From: JBFELU01 sp041572755
GTDB lineage: Bacteria > Actinomycetota > Acidimicrobiia > Spongiisociales > UBA11373
NCBI GenBank assembly: GCA_041572755.1
Contig: JBFFRY010000016.1
Coordinates: forward strand, 1 to 58,904
Reading direction: 5' to 3'
DNA length: 58,904 nt
In this document: positions 32,094-39,882 of the stretch, in pieces
Position numbering within the stretch: position 1 is the first letter of the stretch
Layout of the letters: every line of letters starts with the position of its first letter
The notes under the pieces: model-generated
Databases searched by the model: none
Told to the model about the DNA's origin: nothing
The model's input: only the letters and a program-made list of their open reading frames with translations
Made by a program: the position numbers and the translations under genes

Positions 32094-34772
32094 TCACGCT
32101 CGGCCGGCGGCCATGTGGCGCAGGACCATGTGGAGGATGCCGCCGTGGCGGAGGTACTCCACTTCGACCGGGGTGTCGACCCGGGCCACCGCCCCGAAAG
32201 TGACCGTGGATCCGTCGGTTCTGGTGGCCCGCACCTCGATCTCCCGACGGGGGGTGAGGCCGTCGTCGACGTCGATGTCGAACGTCTCCGTCCCGTCGAG
32301 CCCGATGCTGTCTGCGTTCTCTCCGGCTGGGAAGGTGAGGGGAAGTACCCCCATCATCACCAGATTCGAGCGGTGGATGCGCTCGAAGGAGTCGGCGATC
32401 ACCGCTTTGATGCCGAGGAGGAACGTTCCCTTGGCCGCCCAGTCGCGCGACGATCCCATCCCGTAGTCCTTGCCGGCCAGGACCACCAGCGGGGTTCCCG
32501 CATCCCGATAGGACAGGGCGGCGTCGTAGACGCTCTTGATCTCACCGTCGGTGAAGTCGGTGGTGAAACCCCCCTCGGTGCCGGGGGCGAGGGCGTTTCG
32601 GATGCGGATGTTGGCGAAGGTGCCCCTGGTCATCACCAGGTCGTTGCCGCGGCGGGACCCGTAGGAGTTGAAACCCGCCGGCTCGATGCCCTGGGCCACG
32701 AGCCACCGGCCGGCGGGCGAGTCGGCGCCGATCGTCCCGGCGGGCGAGATGTGGTCGGTGGTCACCGAATCGCCCAGCTTGAGGAGCACCCGGGCGCCTC
32801 GGACCGGCTCGATCGGATCGGGCCGGGCTGAGAGGTCCATGAAGAACGGCGGCTCCCTGATGTAGGTGCTGTCGGGGCTCCACTCGTAGAGCCCCCCGCC
32901 GTCGACGGCGACGGCCCTCCACTCCTCGGAGCCTTCGAACACCGAGGCGTACTGCTCCGTGAACTGATCCCGCGACACCCTCGAGGCCACGACTTCGTCG
33001 ATCTCGGCCTGGGTGGGCCACAGATCGCGCAGGAACACCTCGGCACCGTCGCGGTCGGTGCCGATCGGTTCGCTGGTGAGGTCGATGTCGACCGTCCCGG
33101 CCAGGGCGTAGGCGACCACCAGTGGGGGCGAGGCGAGGTAGTTGGCGCGGACGTCGGGGGAGATGCGGCCCTCGAAGTTCCGGTTGCCCGACAGCACGGA
33201 GGCCACCACCAAGTCGTGCCCGTTGACCGCGTCGCCGACCGGCTTGGGGAGCGGACCCGAATTCCCGATGCAGGTGGTACACCCGTATCCGACGAGGTGG
33301 AAGCCGAGTGCCTCCAAGTCGTCCATGAGACCGGCGTCCGTCAGGTACTCGGTGACGACCTTGGATCCGGGGGCGAATGAGGTCTTGACCCACGGCTTGC
33401 TGGCGAGACCCCGCTCCCGGGCCTTGCGGGCGACCAACCCCGCCCCGACCATCACATCGGGATTCGAGGTGTTGGTGCACGACGTGATGGCGGCGATCAC
33501 CACGTTGCCATGGCCGAGATCGAAGTGTTGATCGTTCATTGCCACCGGCGCTGCGGCGGGTGCGGGGTCCCCGTAGCCCGCCGCCAACTCGGAGCGCCAG
33601 GTCCGCTTCATGTCGCCGAGATCGACGCGATCCTGGGGTCGACGGGGGCCCGCCAGCGCGGGGTTGACAGAGCCCAAATCGAGGGCGAGCGTTGCCGAGT
33701 AGACGATGTCGCGGGCGTCGTCCCTCCACAGGCCCTGGAGCCGGGTGTATTGCTCGACGGCTTCGACCCGGGCCTCATCGCGTCCGGTGAGCCGCAGGTA
33801 GCGGAGAGTCTGGTCGTCGACCGGGAAGAACCCCACGGTGGCCCCGTATTCGGGAGCCATGTTGGCGATGGTCGCCCGATTGGCGAGGGGCATGTCGTCG
33901 AGCCCCGGGCCGGAGAACTCGACGAACTTCCCGACGACCCCGTGCTCCCGCAGCATCTCGGTGACTCGGAGCACCAGATCGGTGGCGGTCGCCCCTTCGG
34001 GGAGGCGGCCGGTGAGGTGGAATCCGATGACCTCGGGTACCAGCATGTAGATCGGCTGGCCCACCATGGCGGCCTCGGCTTCGATGCCCCCGACACCCCA
34101 GCCGAGCACCCCCAGGCCGTTGATCATCGTGGTGTGGGAGTCGGTCCCGATCAGGCTGTCTGGATAGAGCGTTGCACCGTCGTCCCACACCACTTTGGCG
34201 AGATACTCGAGGTTGACCTGGTGGACGATCCCGGTGGCGGGGGGTACGACCTTGAAGTTGTCGAAGGCCTGCTGTCCCCACTTCAGGAACTCGTAGCGTT
34301 CACGATTGCGCTCGAACTCCTTCTCGCTGTTGAGCAGGAGGGCGGCCGCCGACCCGTACTCGTCCACCTGCACCGAGTGGTCGATGACGAGATCCGAGGA
34401 GACGAGGGGGTTCACCTTCGAGGCCGACGCCGGATCGCCGGTCATCCGCACGATCGCAGACCGCATGGCGGCCAGGTCGACGACCGCCGGCACCCCGGTG
34501 AAGTCCTGGAGGACGACCCTTCCCGGCTTGAAGGCGATCTCGGTCTCACCCACCTTGGTGGCGTCGTATGAGGCGAGGGCTCGGACGTCTTCGTCCTCGA
34601 CGATGCGGCCGTCGTGGTTGCGCAGGACGGCCTCGAGCAGGACCTTGACCGAGTACGGGATCCGGTCGATGTCGGCGACCGACCTCAGGGCCTCGAGCCG
34701 ATAGACCGTGCGGGACCCCAGGGGGGTCTCGATCACACTGCGGGCGCCGAAGGGATCGTGCGCTGTACTCAT
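32094..34772 (-). CDS. acnA: Aconitate hydratase A
   Basis: The 892-residue protein is of the long AcnA/IRP1 type. It has the [4Fe-4S] cysteines in TSCTNTSNPDV and YGCTTCIGNSGPLP, the N-terminal DFTGVPAVVDLAAMR, TDSHTTMINGLGVLGWGVGG, and the swivel domain YGMGSSRDWAAKG. It isomerises citrate and isocitrate in the TCA cycle. CAGGAGG precedes ATG 34772, and a -10-like TATCCT (minus strand, about 34798) lies upstream. It follows, in the same direction, a SufR-like regulator with candidate Fe-S cysteines, suggesting iron-sulfur control. Confidence 0.96.
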   Translation of the reverse strand: MSTAHDPFGARSVIETPLGSRTVYRLEALRSVADIDRIPYSVKVLLEAVLRNHDGRIVEDEDVRALASYDATKVGETEIAFKPGRVVLQDFTGVPAVVDLAAMRSAIVRMTGDPASASKVNPLVSSDLVIDHSVQVDEYGSAAALLLNSEKEFERNRERYEFLKWGQQAFDNFKVVPPATGIVHQVNLEYLAKVVWDDGATLYPDSLIGTDSHTTMINGLGVLGWGVGGIEAEAAMVGQPIYMLVPEVIGFHLTGRLPEGATATDLVLRVTEMLREHGVVGKFVEFSGPGLDDMPLANRATIANMAPEYGATVGFFPVDDQTLRYLRLTGRDEARVEAVEQYTRLQGLWRDDARDIVYSATLALDLGSVNPALAGPRRPQDRVDLGDMKRTWRSELAAGYGDPAPAAAPVAMNDQHFDLGHGNVVIAAITSCTNTSNPDVMVGAGLVARKARERGLASKPWVKTSFAPGSKVVTEYLTDAGLMDDLEALGFHLVGYGCTTCIGNSGPLPKPVGDAVNGHDLVVASVLSGNRNFEGRISPDVRANYLASPPLVVAYALAGTVDIDLTSEPIGTDRDGAEVFLRDLWPTQAEIDEVVASRVSRDQFTEQYASVFEGSEEWRAVAVDGGGLYEWSPDSTYIREPPFFMDLSARPDPIEPVRGARVLLKLGDSVTTDHISPAGTIGADSPAGRWLVAQGIEPAGFNSYGSRRGNDLVMTRGTFANIRIRNALAPGTEGGFTTDFTDGEIKSVYDAALSYRDAGTPLVVLAGKDYGMGSSRDWAAKGTFLLGIKAVIADSFERIHRSNLVMMGVLPLTFPAGENADSIGLDGTETFDIDVDDGLTPRREIEVRATRTDGSTVTFGAVARVDTPVEVEYLRHGGILHMVLRHMAAGRA

Positions 34773-34831
34773 GCGAACCTCCTGACGACCGGATCCTGAG
34801 GATACCGACCCCCCGTGGCTGCGCGGCTCCC

Positions 34832-35515
34832 TCAGATCTCCACGATGCAGGCGTCGTCGGGACCCTCATGGGGGTTGACGACGACGGCGCCGGTGCCTTT
34901 GCGCACGGCTTCGAGGAGGCCGGTCACGATCCCCTGGTCCAGCCGGCAGACCACCTCGGGATGCTCGGCGGCGGTCTTCCCGAAGGGGCAATGATGGGTC
35001 ACCAGGCTCCCCGACTCGAACGCCGTCTCGAAGCCGACACCGAGCAGGGTCCGCGAGACCGCTTCGAGGGCTTCGGCGGTGCCCCCGGTGCCGCTGAGAC
35101 CGGCCTCGGCCGCCAGGCGCCTCCCAAACGACCTCCCGACCTCCTCGGCGGCCTCCGGGGCCGCGGCGGGGTCGAGACGCTCGGCGACCTGGACCAGCAG
35201 CTCGGCGAGCAGGTCGTAGCGGCGGGGGGGATAGGCGACCGCGATCTCCTTGGCGGTGGCGGCGTAGTGCTTGGCCGGCCGGCCGGCCCCGATGCCGCCG
35301 GGCCGCCCGGCCTCGACCTCGAGGTAGCCGTCCTCCACCAGCCGGTCCAGGTGGTGCCGGGCGACGTTGGGGTGGATGCCGAAGGCATCGGCGATCGCCG
35401 CCACCGTGGAGGGCTCGGTGGCTTCGCGCACCGAGATGTAGATGCCGCGCCGGGTGGCATCGCCCAGGGTTGCGGCGAGGTCACCGACCGTGCGTTCGAA
35501 ATAGCCCGTGCTCAT
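34832..35515 (-). CDS. ArsR/DeoR-type regulator, SufR-like with candidate Fe-S cysteines
   Basis: The 227-residue protein has an N-terminal winged helix-turn-helix (about 5-70: GDATRRGIYISVREATEPSTVAAIADAFGIHPNVARHHLDRLVEDGYLE, shown only to locate the domain). Its C-terminus has three cysteines in the pattern HHCPFGKTAAEHPEVVC, then DDACIVEI. SufR regulators bind an Fe-S cluster through similarly spaced cysteines and repress suf genes. Here the divergent gene is mrp, an Fe-S carrier, and aconitase lies downstream, which supports an Fe-S sensing role. Start ATG 35515; leader very short, no ribosome-binding site. Confidence 0.75.
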   Translation of the reverse strand: MSTGYFERTVGDLAATLGDATRRGIYISVREATEPSTVAAIADAFGIHPNVARHHLDRLVEDGYLEVEAGRPGGIGAGRPAKHYAATAKEIAVAYPPRRYDLLAELLVQVAERLDPAAAPEAAEEVGRSFGRRLAAEAGLSGTGGTAEALEAVSRTLLGVGFETAFESGSLVTHHCPFGKTAAEHPEVVCRLDQGIVTGLLEAVRKGTGAVVVNPHEGPDDACIVEI

Positions 35516-35534
35516 AGGTGTGAAACCGGCCGTC

Positions 35535-35542
35535 ACTATAGT
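35535..35542. promoter_or_regulatory. Shared palindromic -10 (ACTATAGT) of a divergent promoter pair
   Basis: ACTATAGT is its own reverse complement, so TATAGT is a -10 hexamer on both strands (35537-35542 on plus, complement of 35535-35540 on minus). Plus-strand transcripts would serve mrp (GTG 35571, AAGGAGAG before it) and minus-strand transcripts the SufR-like gene (ATG 35515). Confidence 0.6.
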
Positions 35543-35570
35543 TTTCGGGCCCCCCTAGCCAAGGAGAGCC

Positions 35571-36641
35571 GTGGCCGACCTCGAAGCCGTTGCCGCCGCC
35601 GTCGCCGCCGTGACCGAGCCGCTCCTTCGCCGCCCGTTGGGCGAGCTGGGCATGGTCGATGTGGTCGACGAGCACGACGGCGGTGTGCGCCTCACCGTGG
35701 CGGTGCCCTCCCAGCATTGGCCGGCCGGCGATCTGGTGGCGGCGGTCACCGACGCAGCGGCCCCGGGCCCGGTAGTGGTCGACACCCCGGTGATGGCGGA
35801 GGATCGGCTGACCTCACTGGCGGCCTCGCTGCGGGGCTCCGGCCCGATGGTCGGCCGGGAAGGGTCGCGGACGCGGGTGATCTCGATCGCCAGCGGCAAG
35901 GGAGGGGTGGGGAAGTCCTCGGTGACGGCCAACACCGCTGTGGCGCTGGCTCGGGCCGGGCACGACGTCGCGGTTCTCGACGCCGACGTTTGGGGGTTCT
36001 CCATCCCCCGCATGCTGGGGATCCGACGCCCCCCCAATGCCGTCGCCGACCTGTTGATACCGGCCGTCGCTCACGGGGTGCGCGCCATCTCCATGGACTT
36101 CTTCGTGGCCCCCGATCAAGCGGTGATCTGGCGGGGGCCCATGCTGCACAAAGCCCTGGAGCAGTTCCTCCAGGACGTCTTCTGGGACGAACCCGAGTTC
36201 CTGCTCATCGACATGCCCCCGGGAACCGGCGATGTGGCGATCTCTCTCTCCCAGTTCCTGCCGAGGTCGCAGACAGTGGTGGTCACCACACCGCAGCCGA
36301 CGGCCCAACTGGTTGCCCGGCGGGCCGGCCTGATGGCGACCAAGGTCAATCAGGAGGTCATGGGCGTCGTCGAGAACATGTCGTGGTTCACCGGGGACGA
36401 TGGGAAGCGATACCTCATCTTCGGTGAGGGCGGCGGTGAGACGCTGGCCGCCGAACTCGATGTGCCCCTCTTCGGCAAGGTGCCGCTCCTGCCGGCATTG
36501 CGCGAAGGCGCCGATCGAGGTCAGCCGGCGTACCTGGCGGCGCCCGGGTCGGAGGTCGAAGCCGCCTTCGACGAGATCGCCACGAAGATCCGTGATCGCC
36601 GCCCCCGGGTCCGCACTCACCCGGAACTCGTCATCTCCTGA
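35571..36641 (+). CDS. Mrp/NBP35-family ATP-binding Fe-S carrier protein
   Basis: The 356-residue protein has an N-terminal DUF59-like domain (about 1-80) and a P-loop ATPase domain with SIASGKGGVGKSSVTANTAVAL (deviant Walker A, about residue 107), LDADVWGFSIPRML and LLIDMPPGTGDVAISL. Mrp proteins assemble or carry Fe-S clusters. The usual CPHC motif after NMS is absent: the sequence reads ENMSWFTGDDGKRY, as in several actinobacterial forms. GTG start at 35571 with AAGGAGAG upstream. Confidence 0.92.
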   Translation: MADLEAVAAAVAAVTEPLLRRPLGELGMVDVVDEHDGGVRLTVAVPSQHWPAGDLVAAVTDAAAPGPVVVDTPVMAEDRLTSLAASLRGSGPMVGREGSRTRVISIASGKGGVGKSSVTANTAVALARAGHDVAVLDADVWGFSIPRMLGIRRPPNAVADLLIPAVAHGVRAISMDFFVAPDQAVIWRGPMLHKALEQFLQDVFWDEPEFLLIDMPPGTGDVAISLSQFLPRSQTVVVTTPQPTAQLVARRAGLMATKVNQEVMGVVENMSWFTGDDGKRYLIFGEGGGETLAAELDVPLFGKVPLLPALREGADRGQPAYLAAPGSEVEAAFDEIATKIRDRRPRVRTHPELVIS

Positions 36642-36697
36642 GCCGCACCGCAACCCGGTGGGGCTACGATTCGCCGGCAGCTCACGAGGAGACGGCG

Positions 36698-36922
36698 TTG
36701 CGGATCAGGATCGGACTCAGCCAGGCGCCCCGGGAACTCGATCTCGAGGTTCCCGACGCCGACCAGGTGGTGGGGGAGATCGAGAAGGCGATGGCGGGGA
36801 ACGGCTCCCTGGTGTGGATCACCGACCAGAAGGGGCGCCGGCACGGACTGGTGGCCGACAAGATCGCCTTCATCGAGTTGGAGGCGGATGAAGAGCACGA
36901 CGGGGTGGGCTTTCGGGGCTGA
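36698..36922 (+). CDS. DUF3107 family small protein
   Basis: The 74-residue protein starts at TTG 36698 behind GAGGAGAC. It matches DUF3107: MRIRIGLSQAPRELDLEV, then EKAMAGNGSLVWITDQKGRRHGLVADKIAFIEL. This actinobacteria-restricted family has no assigned function; predicted as one compact beta-rich domain. It follows mrp by about 55 nt and is convergent with whiB, sharing a terminator hairpin. Confidence 0.85.
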   Translation: MRIRIGLSQAPRELDLEVPDADQVVGEIEKAMAGNGSLVWITDQKGRRHGLVADKIAFIELEADEEHDGVGFRG

Positions 36923-36944
36923 GAGCCCTGAGAGCCCAAGAGGA

Positions 36945-36968
36945 GAGGCCCGCCTTGCGACGGGCCTC
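36945..36968. terminator. Bidirectional hairpin terminator between convergent genes
   Basis: GAGGCCCG (36945-36952) pairs perfectly with CGGGCCTC (36961-36968) around loop CCTTGCGA. It sits between the ends of the DUF3107 and whiB genes. A strong T-run is lacking, so it may need Rho or be a weak terminator. Confidence 0.7.
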
Positions 36969-36988
36969 CGCATGTCGTCGTTGGATTG

Positions 36989-37255
36989 CTATGAGGCGCG
37001 TCGGCGCCGTTCCGCCAGCCAGCGTTTGCGAAGCCGGCGGCGCTCATCCTCGGCGTACCCACCCCACACACCCGCTTCCTGGTTGGTCTCCAGGGCGTAG
37101 TTGAGGCACTCCTCCTGCACGGTGCACTCGGCGCAAATCGCCTTGGCGGAGTCGATCTGGTCGACGGCCGGCCCGGTGGTTCCGATTGGGAAGAAGAGGT
37201 TCGGCTCGGAATCGCGACAGGCGGCGAGTTCGCGCCAGTCAGTGATGGTCAGCAT
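36989..37255 (-). CDS. WhiB family redox-sensing transcriptional regulator
   Basis: The 88-residue protein has the four-cysteine [4Fe-4S] pattern: Cys near residue 13 (LAACRDSEPNLFFP), then AICAECTVQEEC, and the GVWGGYAEDERR turn before a basic C-terminus (RRRLRKRWLAERRRRA) that binds DNA or sigma factor. WhiB proteins are actinobacterial and respond to oxygen and nitric oxide. It is closest in shape to WhiB1/WhiB2. GAAGAGC precedes ATG 37255. The promoter lies about 70-100 nt upstream, with a CRP-type palindrome in the leader. Confidence 0.95.
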   Translation of the reverse strand: MLTITDWRELAACRDSEPNLFFPIGTTGPAVDQIDSAKAICAECTVQEECLNYALETNQEAGVWGGYAEDERRRLRKRWLAERRRRAS

Positions 37256-37297
37256 TGCTCTTCAGTCTCTTGTGTTCTTCCAGATGCGGCGCGCAAA

Positions 37298-37313
37298 TGT
37301 GATCCCATTCACA
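37298..37313. promoter_or_regulatory. Perfect CRP-type palindrome in the whiB leader
   Basis: TGTGA-N6-TCACA, the exact CRP consensus, lies 43-58 nt before the whiB start codon. It sits about +9 to +24 from the start site predicted by the TTGACC-N17-TATCTT promoter, so binding may block elongation or regulate another start site. In mycobacteria whiB1 is a direct CRP target. Confidence 0.7.
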
Positions 37314-37327
37314 AACCGCGGGACCCC

Positions 37328-37356
37328 AAGATAGGCGCAGTGGTGGGGCCGGTCAA
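37328..37356 (-). promoter_or_regulatory. whiB promoter
   Basis: On the minus strand TTGACC (complement of 37351-37356), a 17-nt spacer and TATCTT (complement of 37328-37333) match the sigma-70 consensus. Transcription would start near 37321, leaving a leader of about 66 nt. Confidence 0.7.
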
Positions 37357-37366
37357 GGGGTTTCTT

Positions 37367-37378
37367 GGAACCGGTTCC
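37367..37378. promoter_or_regulatory. 12-bp perfect palindrome between whiB and yqeY-like promoters
   Basis: GGAACCGGTTCC is a perfect inverted repeat lying upstream of both the whiB -35 and the yqeY -10-like TACCCT (37413-37418). It may be an operator for either gene, or chance. Confidence 0.35.
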
Positions 37379-37449
37379 GAGCGGGGCGAGTCGACCCCAC
37401 CGGCGCATCGGGTACCCTGCCGATCGGCGGCCACGAGCGAGGAATTGCC

Positions 37450-37911
37450 ATGTCGATAAAGGATGAATTGCAGGCCGAGCTGAGAGATGCCATGCGGGCC
37501 AGGGATCGCCGTCGGCTCGATGTGATCCGATCCGTGGAAACCGAGGTGTCCCGGGCGAAGGCCGCACCCGGATTCTCCGGTGAGGTCGACGACGCCCTCT
37601 ACGGAGACGTGATAGCCGCCTTCGTCAAGAAGATGGAGAAGGCCCGGCGGGAGTTCGAGGATCTCGGGGAACGGGGCCGGGAGCACGTGGAGAAGCTCGA
37701 CTTCGAGACCGACTATCTGAGCCGATGGCTGCCCACCGCCCTGGGCGAGGAGGAGACCCGGGCCCTGGTGACCGCCGCCATCGCCGAACTGGGGGTGGAT
37801 GATCCCAAGATGGCCGGCCGGGTCGTCGGGCACATCATGAAGTCGGGCGCCGAGGGGCTCGACGGCGGGCTCGTCAACAGGCTGGTGCGCCAGGCCCTCG
37901 GGGGCGAGTGA
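37450..37911 (+). CDS. GatB/YqeY domain-containing protein
   Basis: The 153-residue helical protein is a stand-alone YqeY: SIKDELQAELRDAMRARDRRRLDVIRSVETEV and the C-terminal LGVDDPKMAGRVVGHIM. It resembles the tRNA-binding tail of amidotransferase GatB, with a role probably linked to tRNA. GAGGAATTG precedes ATG 37450. Its stop overlaps the GTG of the ligase gene (GTGA), so the two are coupled. Confidence 0.88.
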   Translation: MSIKDELQAELRDAMRARDRRRLDVIRSVETEVSRAKAAPGFSGEVDDALYGDVIAAFVKKMEKARREFEDLGERGREHVEKLDFETDYLSRWLPTALGEEETRALVTAAIAELGVDDPKMAGRVVGHIMKSGAEGLDGGLVNRLVRQALGGE

Positions 37912-38849
37912 GCCCACCCCGATACCTCCCCATGCTGGCCACCCCGTGGCCGGGACCGTTCGACGACGCGGCCTGGGCCTTCGAGGCCAAGTGGGACGGC
38001 CTCCGAGCCCTGGTGAGCTGGGACGGGGAGACGAGGGTCAACGGCCGGCGCGGCACCGACATCACCCTCCGCTACCCGGAACTCGCCGGTCTCGCCGCCG
38101 ACCGGCCGTTCGTGGTCGACGGCGAGATCGTGACGCTCGACGAATCCGGCTCCCCGTCCTTCGAGCGCCTCCAGCAGCGAATGGGTCTCACCGACCGACG
38201 GGCCGCGGCGCGGGCGGCGGCGGCAACCCCGATCACCCTGGTGGTGTTCGACGTGCTCGTCGACGCCGTGCCGGTGGTGACCGAGCCCTATGCGGAGCGG
38301 CGTGCCCGCCTCGAGCGGCTCAGCCTTCCGGCCCCGGTGGTCGTCGGAGAAACCACCCCCGGCCACGGCCTGGCGCTGTGGGAGGCGATCCGAGGGCGGG
38401 GCCTGGAGGGGATCGTCGCCAAACGGGTCGACTCGCCCTACCGGCCCGGCCTCCGATCACCGGACTGGCGCAAGATCGCCAACATCCACACGATCCGGGC
38501 GGTGGTGGGCGGGTTCACCAGGGGGGAAGGGGGCCGGGCCGGGAGCTTCGGGGCGCTGCTCCTCGGGCTCCGGCTGAACGGGGCGCTGCGCTGGATCGGT
38601 TCGGTCGGGACCGGCTTCCGTGAGCGCGACCTCGTCGCCATCCGCTCGGCCCTCGATGAGATGGCCCGGCCCGGATGCCCCTTCGAACCCGATCCCGAGC
38701 TGCCGGAGGCCTCTTGGGTGGAACCGCTGCTGGTGGCTTCGGTCGGCTATCGGGAGTGGACCGCCGCCGGACGACTCCGTCACCCCCGGTTCCGGGGTTT
38801 CACCGAAGACCCGCCGCACACCGTCACCTGGGAAGCCGAGGGCCCCTGA
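37908..38849 (+). CDS. ATP-dependent DNA ligase, LigD-ligase/LigC type
   Basis: The 313-residue ligase has the adenylation lysine in FEAKWDGLRALV, RRGTDITLRYPEL, VVDGEIV and GLEGIVAKRVDSPYRPG, then an OB-fold domain. It lacks the polymerase and nuclease domains of full LigD. Together with the nearby Ku gene it probably seals double-strand breaks by non-homologous end joining. The GTG start overlaps the yqeY-like stop. Confidence 0.92.
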   Translation: MSPPRYLPMLATPWPGPFDDAAWAFEAKWDGLRALVSWDGETRVNGRRGTDITLRYPELAGLAADRPFVVDGEIVTLDESGSPSFERLQQRMGLTDRRAAARAAAATPITLVVFDVLVDAVPVVTEPYAERRARLERLSLPAPVVVGETTPGHGLALWEAIRGRGLEGIVAKRVDSPYRPGLRSPDWRKIANIHTIRAVVGGFTRGEGGRAGSFGALLLGLRLNGALRWIGSVGTGFRERDLVAIRSALDEMARPGCPFEPDPELPEASWVEPLLVASVGYREWTAAGRLRHPRFRGFTEDPPHTVTWEAEGP

Positions 38850-38884
38850 CTCAAGGTTGGGCGCCGGAGCGTCGATGGGACACC

Positions 38885-39013
38885 ATGCTCATCGGCATCG
38901 CCGTCGCCTCATCGCTCTTCCTCAGCCTCACCGCCTTCGTGATGGCGGTCCAGTTGCGGTTCGCCGAAGAGGTTGCGGAAGCGGAACGCCTCCGCCGATC
39001 GCTGCTGGGCTGA
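38885..39013 (+). CDS. Small membrane protein (42 aa)
   Basis: The 42-residue frame begins MLIGIAVASSLFLSLTAFVMAV (one membrane helix) then a charged tail LRFAEEVAEAERLRRSLLG. A weak GATGGGA precedes ATG 38885. It sits between the ligase and Ku genes and is convergent with Ku, 3 nt away. Support is only the helix-plus-charged-tail form and the tight fit between neighbours. Confidence 0.45.
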   Translation: MLIGIAVASSLFLSLTAFVMAVQLRFAEEVAEAERLRRSLLG

Positions 39014-39016
39014 GGC

Positions 39017-39805
39017 TCAGCCCGCTTTCCGCTTCGCCTTGGTGGCCTCGACGCTCGCCTTGAGCGCCTCCATCAGGTCGACGACACCGGTCGGCTGAGC
39101 CGCTTCGACGGAGATGATCTCCTCGCCTTCCATCTTGCGCCGGGCGAGTTCCTCCACGGCGGCCCGGGAGTCGTCGATCCAGGCGTCCGGTTCGAACGGT
39201 GCGGTGAGGTTCTCGATGATCATCTCGGCCATCTCGACCTCCTCGGAGCGGATCTCGACTTCCTCCTCCAACTCCTCGAACGCCGGTTCGCGGATCTCAT
39301 CGGGCCAGTACATGGTCTCGAGCACGATCACCCCGTCCTCACTGCGGAGGGTCGCCGGGTACTCCCGTTCCCTGATGGCCACCCGGGCCAGGCCCACCAT
39401 GCCCTTCTCTGCCAGGGCCTTCACGAAGATCGCGTAGGCCTTGACCCCGGTCTGCTCCGGCGCCAGGTAGTACGACTGCCGGTAGTAGATCGGGTCGATC
39501 TCCTCGCTCTGGACGAACTGCACGACGTCGACCGTTCCCGCCTTCCCCGACTTCAGGGCCGCCTCCAGTTCCTCGTCGGTGAACACGACGTAGCGGTCCT
39601 TCTCGATCTCGTAGCCCTTGACGATGTCCTCGAACGGGACCTCGTTGCCGTCGGTCTCGGCGACGCGGCGGTAGCGGATCCGGGTGTGGTCGCCTTTGCG
39701 CAGCTGCCGGAACTTGGGCCGCTTGCTCTCGGTGGCGCTGTAGAGGCCGACCGGGATCGTGACCAGCCCGAATGAGATGGCGCCCTTCCAGATGGGTCGG
39801 GGCAT
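39017..39805 (-). CDS. ku: Non-homologous end-joining protein Ku
   Basis: The 262-residue protein starts MPRPIWKGAISFGLVTIPVGLYSAT, the bacterial Ku signature. It continues with RQLRKGDHTRIRYRRVAETDG, YYLAPEQTGVKAYAIFVKAL and IREREYPATL. It forms a homodimeric ring on DNA ends and recruits LigD. The C-terminal Lys-rich tail is short (ATKAKRKAG). Start ATG 39805 with GGAG upstream and TATCAT (minus strand, 39833-39838) as -10-like. Confidence 0.96.
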   Translation of the reverse strand: MPRPIWKGAISFGLVTIPVGLYSATESKRPKFRQLRKGDHTRIRYRRVAETDGNEVPFEDIVKGYEIEKDRYVVFTDEELEAALKSGKAGTVDVVQFVQSEEIDPIYYRQSYYLAPEQTGVKAYAIFVKALAEKGMVGLARVAIREREYPATLRSEDGVIVLETMYWPDEIREPAFEELEEEVEIRSEEVEMAEMIIENLTAPFEPDAWIDDSRAAVEELARRKMEGEEIISVEAAQPTGVVDLMEALKASVEATKAKRKAG

Positions 39806-39868
39806 GGCGCTCCAAGGATTTCGCGAACCTGCATGATACGCCCCGGCCCCGCCTCGAGCCGGGGCCGC

Positions 39869-39874
39869 TACGGT
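39869..39874 (+). promoter_or_regulatory. -10-like TACGGT for a leaderless gene
   Basis: TACGGT lies 8 nt before ATG 39883 with no ribosome-binding site; it is divergent from the Ku promoter region. Confidence 0.5.
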
Positions 39875-39882
39875 GCCGTGGC

